From Actinomycetota bacterium (GTDB lineage Bacteria; Actinomycetota; Actinomycetes; Streptosporangiales; Streptosporangiaceae): DNA of 64,000 nt. The stretch is taken from assembly GCA_019240215.1 (NCBI GenBank), contig JAFAYQ010000049.1:1-64000 (forward strand). The letters run 5' to 3'. Made by a program: the position numbers and the translations under genes. The notes under the pieces were generated by a model. The model searched no databases. It was given only the letters and a program-made list of their open reading frames with translations, and had not been told where the DNA came from. Shown piece after piece: positions 1 through 7,714 of the stretch (positions within the stretch are counted from its first letter, which is position 1; each line of letters starts with the position of its first letter).

Positions 1-6
1 TCGCTG

Positions 7-1665
7 GTGTTGATCAACGCAAGGGTGTGGTCACCGGACGGGGCCGGTGCGGGCGCCGACGCGATCGTGGCCGACGGGGCCCGGATCACCGGCCTGACCA
101 CCACCGCGCAGGCCCGGGCGCAGGCCGGGCCGCACACCCGGGTCATCGACCTGGGCGGCCGGCTGGCCATCCCGGCGTTCGGTGACGCGCACGTCCACCC
201 GGTCGGTGGCGGCCTGGAGAGCCTGCGCTGCGACCTGACCGGCCCTCGCGACCGGACCCGCTACCTGGCCGTCATCGCCGATTGTGCCCGCCCGCTCGGC
301 CCCGACGAGTGGGTGCTGGGCGGCGGCTGGTCGATGGAGGCGTTCCCGGGCGGCGTCCCCTCGGGGGCAGACCTGATCGGAGCGGCCGACGGCCGCCCGG
401 TGTTCCTGCCCAACCGGGACCACCACAGCGCCTGGGTCAGCCCGGCCGCGCTGGCCCGGGCGGGCATCACCGCCGACACCGCGGACCCGCCCGACGGCCG
501 GATCGAGCGGGACGCCGGCGGCGAGCCGTCCGGGGTCCTCCACGACGGCGCCATGCGGCTGGTGTCGCAGCTGATCGCGGCGCCGACCGCCGACGAGCTG
601 GCGGCTGGGCTGCGGGCCGGCCAGCGCCACCTGCACGCGCTCGGCATCACCCACTGGCAGGACGCGATCGTGGGCGACGCCCCCGACATCGGCATCCCCG
701 ACGCGCTCGCCACCTACGGCCGGGCGGCGGCCGAGGGCTGGCTGACCGGGCAGGTCAACGGGGCGCTGTGGTGGGACCGGAGCCGCGGCCCGGACCAGAT
801 CCCGGCCCTGCTCGAGCGGCGGGCCCAGGCGCCCGGCGGCGCGTTCCGGGCCACCTCGGTCAAGATGATGCTGGACGGCGTCTGCGAGACGCTCACGGCC
901 GCCATGACCGACCCCTACACCAGCGGTAACGGCCACCACCACGCCCACCGGGGCGAGCTGTTCGTCCCCCCGGACGAGGTCGCCGACGCGGTCCGGCGGC
1001 TCAGCCGCGAGGGCTTCCAGGTCCACTTCCACGCCATCGGCGACCGGGCCGTGCACGTCGCCCTGGACGCGGTCGCGAGCGGGGCCGGGACGGCCCGGGC
1101 GCTGCGCCACCACATCGCCCACCTGCAGTTCATCCGCCCCGAGGACGTCGACCGGTTCGCCGATCTCGGGGTGGTGGCCAACTTCCAGCCGCTCTGGGCC
1201 GCCCACGAGCCGCAGATGGACGAGCTCACGCTGCCGTTGATCGGCCCCGAGCGGGCCGGCTGGCAGTACCTGATCGGCACCCTGGCCCGCCGCGGCGCCC
1301 GCCTCGCGTTCGGCAGCGACTGGCCGGTCTCCAGCGCCGACCCCCTGCAGGAGATCCACGTCGCAGTCAACCGCCGCCTGTCCCGCCAGCTCGGCCGGCC
1401 GGGCACCCCCGAGACCGAGCACCCGTTCCTGCCCGCCGAGGCGCTGCCGCTGCCCCAGGCGCTGGCCGCCTTCACCAGCGGCGTGGCCTACGTCAACCAC
1501 CGCGAGGACGAGCTCGGCTCACTGCGCCCCGGCCACCGGGCCGACATCGCCGTCCTCAGCCAGGACATCTTCGCCGGGCCGGCCGACGAGATCGGCGACA
1601 CCCGGGTCGAGCTCACGATCGCCGGCGGCCAGCCCGTCTACGAGGCCGCCGGCGCCCCCGCCTGA
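7..1665 (+). CDS. YtcJ-like amidohydrolase (Amidohydro_3)
   Basis: Metal-dependent amidohydrolase that would hydrolyse C-N bonds of an N-acyl or cyclic substrate in the cytoplasm; the substrate cannot be read from the sequence. Seen: the H-x-H metal motif in 'DAHVHPVGG' (about residues 59-66), a further His in 'FHAIGD' (about 340) and the metal Asp in 'FGSDWPVS' (about 435), in that order, with the C-terminal 'LGSLRPGHRADIAVL' strand typical of amidohydrolases. The length of 552 aa is normal for YtcJ-like proteins. The first GTG lies at the window edge and the frame is open to base 1, so the true start may lie upstream. Gene neighbours give no pathway hint. Confidence 0.85.
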   Translation: MLINARVWSPDGAGAGADAIVADGARITGLTTTAQARAQAGPHTRVIDLGGRLAIPAFGDAHVHPVGGGLESLRCDLTGPRDRTRYLAVIADCARPLGPDEWVLGGGWSMEAFPGGVPSGADLIGAADGRPVFLPNRDHHSAWVSPAALARAGITADTADPPDGRIERDAGGEPSGVLHDGAMRLVSQLIAAPTADELAAGLRAGQRHLHALGITHWQDAIVGDAPDIGIPDALATYGRAAAEGWLTGQVNGALWWDRSRGPDQIPALLERRAQAPGGAFRATSVKMMLDGVCETLTAAMTDPYTSGNGHHHAHRGELFVPPDEVADAVRRLSREGFQVHFHAIGDRAVHVALDAVASGAGTARALRHHIAHLQFIRPEDVDRFADLGVVANFQPLWAAHEPQMDELTLPLIGPERAGWQYLIGTLARRGARLAFGSDWPVSSADPLQEIHVAVNRRLSRQLGRPGTPETEHPFLPAEALPLPQALAAFTSGVAYVNHREDELGSLRPGHRADIAVLSQDIFAGPADEIGDTRVELTIAGGQPVYEAAGAPA

Positions 1666-1690
1666 CGCCCCCCCGCAGCCCGCGTCGTCC

Positions 1691-1762
1691 CTCGGCCCGC
1701 CTCGGCCCGCGCCCCCCTCAGCCCGCGCCCCCCTCAGCCCGCGCCACCCCTCAGCCGCGCCA
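1691..1762. repeat. short GC-rich tandem repeat, 16-17 bp unit
   Basis: Units of the form CTCAGCCCGCGCCCCC start at 1701, 1717, 1733 and 1750, with a shorter CTCGGCCCGC copy at 1691. The array sits just after the amidohydrolase stop. It looks like replication slippage in intergenic DNA; no function is visible. Confidence 0.6.
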
Positions 1763-1768
1763 CCCATC

Positions 1769-1872
1769 GACAGCAGATGCTGTCATCGCGCCCGGCAAAG
1801 TGAAAGAAACACCGCAAGTTGCAAAAGTTCCCCGGACGGGGAGTGACTCGATAGTCACTAATATGCCATATT
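1769..1872 (+). promoter_or_regulatory. three adjacent dyads upstream of the XRE gene
   Basis: Three perfect inverted repeats lie in tandem before the regulator gene at 1916: GACAGCA-GA-TGCTGTC (1769-1784), AGTGAC-TCGATA-GTCACT (1842-1859) and AATATG-C-CATATT (1860-1872). The local base composition drops sharply from 1785 onward, as in a promoter. The middle dyad resembles the AGTGA...TCACT pattern recognised by BldD-type regulators; the protein that binds here is not known. Confidence 0.5.
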
Positions 1873-1915
1873 GGGCTTATTCGCACTTGCGTCGCGCACA
1901 TTCACGGGAGGCGCC

Positions 1916-2446
1916 ATGACATTGCCGCGAGCGCATGCCTTCGGCGGGCGATCGCACGCCATCAGCGACCCGGCTCACGTCCGCTCCGAACGCATCTGGG
2001 AGCAACGCCGGGCGCTGGGGCGGCGGCTGGCCGCGCTGCGCAGCCGGTCCGGCTTCAGCCAGTGGGAGTTCGCCCCGCTGACCGGGTACTCACGCAGCAC
2101 CCTGTCGGACGCCGAACTCGGCCGCCACCGACTGCGCCGGGAGTTCTGGCAGCGCTGCGACGACGCGCTGCAGGCGGACGGGGCGCTGACGGCGGCCTAC
2201 GACCGGATCGAGGTGCAGGCCACCGCCGTCCGCCGGTCGGCCCGCAGCCAGGCCCAGGCCGCCCGCGAGCAGCAGGCGTCGGCCCGGCTGCACGCGCTGA
2301 TGCCCGCCAGCGCCCCGGTCGCCGATCCGGAGTCGCCGATGACGGTGACCGAGCAGTGCCCGCACTGCCGCCAGCCGGTGACGGTCATCATCGTGCCCGG
2401 TCAGCGTTCGTCCAGACCAGACTCGGCTGTCTCCGACCGGCAATAA
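1916..2446 (+). CDS. XRE-family regulator with C-terminal CPHC zinc-ribbon-like tail (copy 1)
   Basis: Cytoplasmic DNA-binding protein of 176 aa. An XRE/Cro-type helix-turn-helix lies in the first half ('LGRRLAALRSRSGFSQWEF' followed by 'TGYSRSTLSDAELGRHRL'), and the C-terminus carries 'CPHCRQPVTVIIVPG', a possible half zinc ribbon. The ATG at 1916 is chosen because GGGAGG lies 5 bases before it; a TTG at 1871 falls inside a dyad. A close paralogue with the same HTH core and CPHC tail is at 7223-7714. Three dyads upstream suggest autoregulation or control by another factor. The target genes are unknown. Confidence 0.75.
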   Translation: MTLPRAHAFGGRSHAISDPAHVRSERIWEQRRALGRRLAALRSRSGFSQWEFAPLTGYSRSTLSDAELGRHRLRREFWQRCDDALQADGALTAAYDRIEVQATAVRRSARSQAQAAREQQASARLHALMPASAPVADPESPMTVTEQCPHCRQPVTVIIVPGQRSSRPDSAVSDRQ

Positions 2447-2500
2447 CCTGTCGCCGCGCAGGCTATAGGGGCGCGACCCGGGCCCGCCTAACGTCGGGTT

Positions 2501-3589
2501 ATGTACGGTCGCGGCGCGCGAACGGTCGCTGCCCTGGCGCTGGTCGCCGCGCTGACCGCCGTGCTGGCCGGGCTGGCCAGCTGCTCGCCGGCGCCACCAC
2601 CCGCGGCCGGGGCGCCCCGCTGCCAGCCGGAGAGCCTGCCGGTCCGGCTGTCGGCCCCGGCCACGACCAGCTACCACGTCAGCGGCTGGCTGTGCGCGGA
2701 CGGCTCGCCCCGGGTCGTCGAGGTGCTGATCCCGGGGCTGACCTACGGCGCTTCCTACTGGAACTTCCCGCTCGATCCGGCCCGCTACAGCTACGTCCGG
2801 GCGGCCACCGCGGCCGGTTTCGCCACCCTGGCCATCGACCGGCTGGGCACCGGCACCAGCAGCCACCCGCCCGCTGCCGACGTCACCGCCACCTCCGAGG
2901 CCTACGCCCTGCACCTGATCGTGCAGCGTTTGCGATCCGGCCTGCCCGGTCACGGCCGGTTCGGCACCGTGGTGCTGGTCGGGCACTCCTACGGCTCGGA
3001 CGTGGCGCTGCGCGAGGCGGCCGCCTACGGGGACGTGGCCGGCGTGATCTCGACCGGCTGGCTGACGGCCGGCAACCCGGCCGGCCACCTGCAGGTCCGC
3101 AACTCTTATGACGCCGCGGCCCCCGACGACCCCAAGTTCGCCCACGTCAGCCTGCCGGACGGCTACGTGACGACCAAGCCCGGCACCCGCGGCGCCGACT
3201 TCTACAACACCGCCTACGCCAGCCCGGCCGTCATCGGTGAGGACGAGGTGCTCAAGGAGACCGTCACCAGCGGCGAACTGGCCTCGGTGGTGGTGCCGAT
3301 CCCGGCCGCCAGCACCCGCCAGATCAAGGTCCCGGTGCTGCTGGCCGACGGCCAGGACGACAACCTCGACTGCAGCGCCTCGCTGCCCGGGGTCTCCTGC
3401 GCCAGCGCCGCCGCCCTGATCGCCCGGGAGCAGCCCAACTATGCGCCCGCCGCCTGCCTGCAGGCGTTCGTGCTGCCCAAGGCCGGCCACAGCATCAACC
3501 TGCACCCCGACGCCCCCCAGTGGTTCGCGGAAGCCAACCGCTGGGTCCGCGCCTACGTCACCCACCCGGGTTGCGCCAAAACGAGCTGA
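2501..3589 (+). CDS. secreted alpha/beta hydrolase, lipoprotein
   Basis: Predicted exported alpha/beta-hydrolase-fold enzyme of 362 aa, probably an esterase, lipase or haloperoxidase-like protein of unknown substrate. The N-terminus is a hydrophobic signal ending in a lipobox, 'GLASC' (Cys around residue 28), followed by a Pro/Ala linker. The nucleophile elbow is 'VGHSYGSD' (about residue 163-170) and the candidate catalytic His is in 'KAGHSINLHP' near the C-terminus. It is 54 bases downstream of the XRE gene on the same strand and could share its transcript. Confidence 0.75.
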   Translation: MYGRGARTVAALALVAALTAVLAGLASCSPAPPPAAGAPRCQPESLPVRLSAPATTSYHVSGWLCADGSPRVVEVLIPGLTYGASYWNFPLDPARYSYVRAATAAGFATLAIDRLGTGTSSHPPAADVTATSEAYALHLIVQRLRSGLPGHGRFGTVVLVGHSYGSDVALREAAAYGDVAGVISTGWLTAGNPAGHLQVRNSYDAAAPDDPKFAHVSLPDGYVTTKPGTRGADFYNTAYASPAVIGEDEVLKETVTSGELASVVVPIPAASTRQIKVPVLLADGQDDNLDCSASLPGVSCASAAALIAREQPNYAPAACLQAFVLPKAGHSINLHPDAPQWFAEANRWVRAYVTHPGCAKTS

Positions 3590-3602
3590 GCCCGCGCCCC
3601 GC

Positions 3603-3971
3603 TCAGCGCCGCACCTGATGCCCGGCCGCCCGCAGCAGCCCGCAGGCCTCCTCCAGCCGAGCGCTCGGCACCAGCACGATGTCCCCGTCGTAACTGGAAA
3701 CCGCCCAGACCGGCACCCCGCCCGCCCCCAGCGGCGCCACCACCGCGCTCAGCATCCCGGTCGCCTGCACGTCGTGCGCCTCGTCGCCGTTCCACAGCGC
3801 CACCCAGGCGTCCGCCCCGGCGTCGTCCCGCCGGATCACCGTCGTCCCGTCCGGCCCGAACACCACCGCCAGCACCCCCGCGCCCGCCCCGACCTCGGCA
3901 CCGTCGCCCGGCCGCTCGAGCACGAACAACCCGTCCAGCACCCTCACCGTCTGATGCTCAGCCCGAGCCAC
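3603..3971 (-). CDS. small ACT-domain protein (ACT_7-like)
   Basis: Protein of about 122 aa whose C-terminal half ('PVWAVSSYDGDIVLVPSARL' region) matches the pattern of ACT_7/CASTOR-like ACT proteins, which bind amino acids. The start is uncertain: the frame extends to 4223 but the upstream part is low-complexity, so a GTG at 3971 is used. It is convergent with the hydrolase gene, 13 bases apart. No partner gene is present, so the ligand is unknown. Confidence 0.55.
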   Translation of the reverse strand: MARAEHQTVRVLDGLFVLERPGDGAEVGAGAGVLAVVFGPDGTTVIRRDDAGADAWVALWNGDEAHDVQATGMLSAVVAPLGAGGVPVWAVSSYDGDIVLVPSARLEEACGLLRAAGHQVRR

Positions 3972-4080
3972 CCCCAGATCGTCCCACGCACCGTCCCCGC
4001 CACCCCAACGAGGGCATCGCCGCCCCGAACCGGATCGACGGCGCCAACCCGCGGCCGCCGGACCACAGCGCCTTTCATCT

Positions 4081-4139
4081 CCCGTGACCGGACAGCCCCC
4101 CGCCGTACTCCGGTCCCCGCTCCGGTACCGGTCCCGCTC
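4081..4139. repeat. dispersed 58-bp repeat, copy 1
   Basis: Nearly identical to 33146-33203, with one single-base gap and a few substitutions. Both begin CCCGTGACCGG and end CCGGTACCGGTCCCGCTC, which contains the palindrome CCGGTACCGG. It lies in intergenic DNA here; no coding role is visible. Confidence 0.6.
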
Positions 4140-4205
4140 ACCCCAGCCCGCGGCCACCCCTGCCGGCCCGTACGCTCGCTGACCGCCTGGCCCGGCCCGC
4201 CCCCC

Positions 4206-4404
4206 GGGCCTCGCCAGTCTCACCCTGGCTGCCGCAGGCCCCTGGCCCCGGGCCTCGCCAGTCTCACCCCCGGCTGCCGCAGGCCCCCGGCCCCGTCCTC
4301 GCCAGTCTCACCCCTGGCTGCCGCAGGCCCCTGGCCCCGGGCCTCGCCAGTTTCACCCCCGGCTGCCGTCAGGCCCCCGGCCCCGTCCTCGCCAAGTCTC
4401 ACCC
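4206..4404. repeat. 44-45-bp tandem repeat array, about 4.5 copies
   Basis: The word CTCGCCA recurs at 4210, 4254, 4298, 4343 and 4388. Copies 1 and 3 carry the variant with CTGGCTGCCGCAGGCCCCTGG, while copies 2 and 4 carry CCGGCTGCCG and CCCCCGG. The array therefore has a higher-order unit of about 89 bp, implying a duplication of a dimer. Confidence 0.8.
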
Positions 4405-4839
4405 ATCGCCTCCGCTGGCTCTGCGACCCGGCGTAGGCCGCCGCTCCCCAAGCGGCGCCCCTTCCGCCCCGACGGCCTCCAAGCGCCACCTTAACCCTTA
4501 AGTCACACCGGCCCCACGCGCCTCCGCACTGCGGGGCTACTCCCGGTTTAGGGCGATTTTTAGGCAGCATTTGTAAAAATGTCTTCCCTAATCCTCCCGA
4601 ACCCCAGCCACGCCAGCCCACCAGTCACACCAGGCTCAGGAATCTCGGCGAGGCGGTGGAGGGGGCGGCCCGAGCTGGGCCGTGCGCCTGCGGGCCCCGC
4701 TAGGCCGTGCGCTTGCGGGGCACTGCCCCGGGCCGCCGTGCCCTCGTTGGCGCCGGCACCAGCACCCGCTGGGCGGGAGTCGGCCCGAGCTGGGCCGTGC
4801 GCCTGCGGGGCCCCTCTCGGCCGTGCGCCTGCGGGGCCC

Positions 4840-5000
4840 GCTAGGTCCCGGCCGCCGTACCCTGCTAGGTCCGGGCCGCCGGGTCCCGCTAGGTCCGGGC
4901 CGCCGGGTCCGCTAGGTCCGGGCCGCCGGGTCCCGCTAGGCCCGGGCCGCCGGGTCCGCTAGGTCCGGGCCGCCGGGCCCCGCTAGGCCCGGGGCTGCCG
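4840..5000. repeat. 23-24-bp tandem repeat array, 7 copies
   Basis: Copies begin GCTAGG at 4840, 4864, 4888, 4911, 4935, 4958 and 4982; the core is GCTAGGTCCGGGCCGCCGGG. Spacing alternates 24 and 23 bases in the later copies. The units are contiguous with no unique spacers, so this is a minisatellite and not a CRISPR array. Confidence 0.85.
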
Positions 5001-5269
5001 TCCCGTTGGGCGCCGGCACCAGCACTCGCTGGGCGGGTCGGCCCGAGCAGCCACCGCGCCCGCGCCCGGGGACCCTGCGGAGCCCGGCTGGCTGGAGGCG
5101 TCCACCCGAAGCCTCCGTCGCCCCTTGCCGTAAAAGCCCGCACCGGTTGACGGCTCCACCCCACCCGGGGCTCCCAGCAGCCCACACCCCATCAGCGCCC
5201 CCGGCAGTCCGTCACACCAGACACATGAGCCCCTTTTAATAAAATCAATAACACCAATCGGCGCATCCT

Positions 5270-5281
5270 CTGCAATTGCAG
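5270..5281 (+). promoter_or_regulatory. 12-bp palindrome in a low-GC upstream region
   Basis: CTGCAATTGCAG is a perfect palindrome, followed by a half-like TTTGCAATTTT at about 5291. It sits in an A/T-rich patch about 95 bases upstream of the lipoprotein gene start and is a candidate operator for it. Confidence 0.4.
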
Positions 5282-5374
5282 TGATGATTCATTTGCAATT
5301 TTCAGGGAAATTATCCTGCCGGACTTTGTGCCGGGCCTTACCGGCACCCGTGTCGGCAGCTGATTGTTTCTGCC

Positions 5375-6367
5375 ATGTCTAAGTTGTCGCGGACGCTGAC
5401 GCCCCGGGTGGCCGTGTTGATCACCGCGCTGGCCGCGGTCACGACCGCCGGTTGCGTCTCCGGCGCGGCCGCCGGGAAGGTGTCGGCCACCGGTCCGGAG
5501 AAAACCAACCTGGTCATCGCGGCCGTTCCCACCGCCTCGTCGGCCGGAGTTTACGTGGCCCAGCGGGACGGCCTGTTCCGCCAGGCGGGCCTCAACGTGA
5601 AGATCGTCAACATTTCGGCCGGCGCCAACGTCACCCCCGAACTGCTCCACGGCAGCATCGACGTGGTCAACGGCGCCTACGCCGGTTTCATTCAGGCCCA
5701 GATCCACGGGGCCGCCCAATTCCACATCCTGGCCGACGGCTACGCGGGCGCGCCCAACGTGGACGAGGTCGTGGTGCTGCCGAAGTCCGGCATCAACAGC
5801 GTCAAGCAGCTCGAGGGCAGGACGGTCGCGGTCAACGCGCTCGGCAGCGTGGCCCAGCTGCTGGTGTCCTCGGCGCTGTCCTCCCAGGGGGTGGCGCCCA
5901 GCAAGGTGCACTTCGTGGCGATGGGCTTCCCGGCCATGCCGGCCGCGCTCCAGCGCCATCAGATCGACGCGGCCTACCTGGCCGAGCCGTACCTGAGCCA
6001 GGCCGAGGAGCAGACCGGCGGCGAGGAGCTGCTCGACGTCAACCAGGGCGCCACCCAGGACTTCCCGATCGACGGCTACGCCGCCACCGTCCAGTGGTGC
6101 CGCAAGTACCCGAAGACGGCCGCCGCCGTGGCCAAGGCCCTGGACGAGGGCCAGGCGCTGGCCGACACCAACCGGCCGCTGGTGGAAAAGGCGCTGACCA
6201 AGGACACCACGATCACCAGGCAGATCGCGGCGATCATGGCGCTCGGCGACTTCCCCGACACCGTCGACACCGTCCACCTGCAGCGGGTGCCGGACCTCAT
6301 GCAGAGCTTCGGCCTGCTCAAGCAGCGCTTCAGCATGAACGTGATGACCAAGCCGGTAGGGAGCTGA
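5375..6367 (+). CDS. NMT1/SsuA-like solute-binding lipoprotein (cassette copy 1)
   Basis: Predicted periplasm-side lipoprotein of 330 aa: a signal sequence with lipobox 'TTAGC' (Cys27), then a type-II periplasmic-binding fold of the NMT1/THI5/SsuA group. The start of the fold, 'AVPTASSAGVYVAQRDGLFR', is the classic pattern in which the bound compound is a small organic molecule such as a pyrimidine, sulfonate or nitrile. No permease or ATPase gene lies beside it; instead a methyltransferase starts one base after the stop. A homologue with the same arrangement is at 61425-62447. No clear ribosome site precedes the ATG. The ligand is unknown. Confidence 0.8.
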   Translation: MSKLSRTLTPRVAVLITALAAVTTAGCVSGAAAGKVSATGPEKTNLVIAAVPTASSAGVYVAQRDGLFRQAGLNVKIVNISAGANVTPELLHGSIDVVNGAYAGFIQAQIHGAAQFHILADGYAGAPNVDEVVVLPKSGINSVKQLEGRTVAVNALGSVAQLLVSSALSSQGVAPSKVHFVAMGFPAMPAALQRHQIDAAYLAEPYLSQAEEQTGGEELLDVNQGATQDFPIDGYAATVQWCRKYPKTAAAVAKALDEGQALADTNRPLVEKALTKDTTITRQIAAIMALGDFPDTVDTVHLQRVPDLMQSFGLLKQRFSMNVMTKPVGS

Positions 6368-6368
6368 C

Positions 6369-7226
6369 ATGAGCAGCCCGCTGATCACCACCTTTGAAGC
6401 GGCGGCGCCCCGCTACGACAGTTCCGGCGCCCAGTTCGCCGGGCCGGTCGCCGAGCAGCTGGTCGCGCTGGCCGCGCCCCGGCCCGGCGACCAGGTGCTC
6501 GACGTCGGCTGCGGGGCGGGGGCGGTCGCCGTCCGCTGCGCCCGCGCGATCTCCCCGGACGGCCAGGTGACCGGGCTCGACCTGTCCGAGGGGATGCTGC
6601 GCCGCACCGCGGCCGAGGCCGCCGCCCGCGGGTTCGGCAACGTGCGCACCCGGCTGGGGGACGCGGCCGAGCCGCCGTTCGCGCCCGCCAGCTTCGACAC
6701 GGTGCTCGCCAGCCTGGTGCTGTACCTGCTGCCGGACACCGAGCCGGCCCTGCGCCACTGGCGCGAGCTGCTCAAGCCGGGCGGCACGCTGGGCTTCTCC
6801 TGGGGCATCGGCCCCGACCCGCGCTGGTCGCCGGTGTTCGCCGCCGTCGACGCCTTCGCCAAGCACGCCGGGTTCGAGAGCTACGTGCGCCGGGTCGGGT
6901 CCCCCGACGAGCTGGCCGCCCAGCTGGCGGCGCTCGGGTACACCGCGGTCGAGGTCACCACCCGCACCATCGACGTGCGCTACACCGGGCCGCGGCAGTG
7001 GTGGCAGGCGTCCTGGGCCGAGGCGCCCCGGCTGGCCTGGCAGCACATACCGGACGCGGACCGGGACACCGCCCGCCGGGCCGCGTTCGCGCTGCTGGAC
7101 CGGATGCGGGAGCCGGACGGCACCCTGGTCCGGCGGGTGCGGATGGCGTTCGCGATCGCCGAACGCCCCGCCGCCGAATCCCCGGTCACCGCGCGCCCGG
7201 CCACCAGCGACGGGGCCTCCCGGTGA
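6369..7226 (+). CDS. class I SAM-dependent methyltransferase (cassette copy 1)
   Basis: Cytoplasmic methyltransferase of 285 aa. SAM motif I is 'VLDVGCGAGAVAV' (about residues 43-55), with the motif II region 'VTGLDLSEGML' and 'FDTVLASLVLYLL' following. The C-terminal part has 'WWQAS...AW.H.P' and 'PDGTL.RRVRMAFA', which are shared with the methyltransferase at 62444. The start is supported by GGGAG about 5 bases upstream. It is spaced one base from the lipoprotein stop and overlaps the next gene by 4 bases, so the three form an operon. The methyl acceptor is not known. Confidence 0.8.
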   Translation: MSSPLITTFEAAAPRYDSSGAQFAGPVAEQLVALAAPRPGDQVLDVGCGAGAVAVRCARAISPDGQVTGLDLSEGMLRRTAAEAAARGFGNVRTRLGDAAEPPFAPASFDTVLASLVLYLLPDTEPALRHWRELLKPGGTLGFSWGIGPDPRWSPVFAAVDAFAKHAGFESYVRRVGSPDELAAQLAALGYTAVEVTTRTIDVRYTGPRQWWQASWAEAPRLAWQHIPDADRDTARRAAFALLDRMREPDGTLVRRVRMAFAIAERPAAESPVTARPATSDGASR

Positions 7227-7714
7227 GGCCCGCCCCGGTCCCGGACGAGACCACCGACCAGTCGCTGCTGCAGATGCGGCGGGCGCTCGGCCGCCAGCTG
7301 GCGGCGCTGCGCAACCGGGCCGGGCTCAGCCAGTGGGACCTGGCCCCGATGACCGGGTACTCGCGCAGCACGCTGTCCGACGCCGAGCTCGGCCGCCACC
7401 GGCTGCGCCGGGAGTTCTGGGTGCGCTGCGACGGGCTCCTCAAGGCCGAGAACCGGCTGGTGGCGGGCTACGACCGGATCGAGAGTGCCGGCGCGGTGCT
7501 CCGGCAGCGCCCGGGCGACGCCACCCGGCCGGTCCGCGACGAGCTGGCGTCGGCCCGGCTGCGGGCGGTCCGGGCGCTGCCCGACCAGGAGCCCGCCCCG
7601 CCCGCGCCGCCGGCGGGCACCGCGGCCGACCGGGCCTCGCGGGTGGCGATGGAGTCGTGCCCGCACTGCCGCCGCCCGATCGCGGTCCTGGTCGTCCCCT
7701 CGAACCCGGCTTAG
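7223..7714 (+). CDS. XRE-family regulator with C-terminal CPHC tail (copy 2)
   Basis: DNA-binding protein of 163 aa, paralogous to 1916-2446. It shares 'LGRQLAALRNRAGLSQWDL', 'TGYSRSTLSDAELGRHRL', 'RREFW' and the C-terminal 'CPHCRRPIAVLVVP'. The GTG start overlaps the methyltransferase stop as GTGA, which marks translational coupling and gives the start with good confidence. Its stop overlaps the stop of the opposite-strand gene by 4 bases. Its place in the lipoprotein-methyltransferase operon suggests it regulates that operon. Confidence 0.75.
   Translation: MRPAPVPDETTDQSLLQMRRALGRQLAALRNRAGLSQWDLAPMTGYSRSTLSDAELGRHRLRREFWVRCDGLLKAENRLVAGYDRIESAGAVLRQRPGDATRPVRDELASARLRAVRALPDQEPAPPAPPAGTAADRASRVAMESCPHCRRPIAVLVVPSNPA

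Larger units (their letters stand above)
3972..5374. other. 1.4-kb gene-free stretch with repeats
   Basis: No convincing gene is present: open frames here are low-complexity Pro/Ala/Gly/Arg shadows. The stretch contains a copy of a dispersed repeat (4081-4139), a 44-45-bp tandem array (4206-4404), a 23-24-bp tandem array (4840-5000), two about 45-bp direct repeats (4746-4790 and 5005-5048), several GGCCGTGCGCCTGCGGGG copies, and a low-GC promoter-like end (about 5230-5374). Confidence 0.7.

Noticed and set aside
4220-4621. Minus-strand frame over the 44-45-bp repeats, giving a repetitive Gly/Ala/Gln-rich protein
   Set aside because: It has no ribosome site or recognisable domain, and the frame is not kept by all repeat copies because of their unequal lengths.
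4840-5000. Regular repeats resembling a CRISPR array
   Set aside because: The units are contiguous, without unique spacers between them, and no cas genes are in the window.
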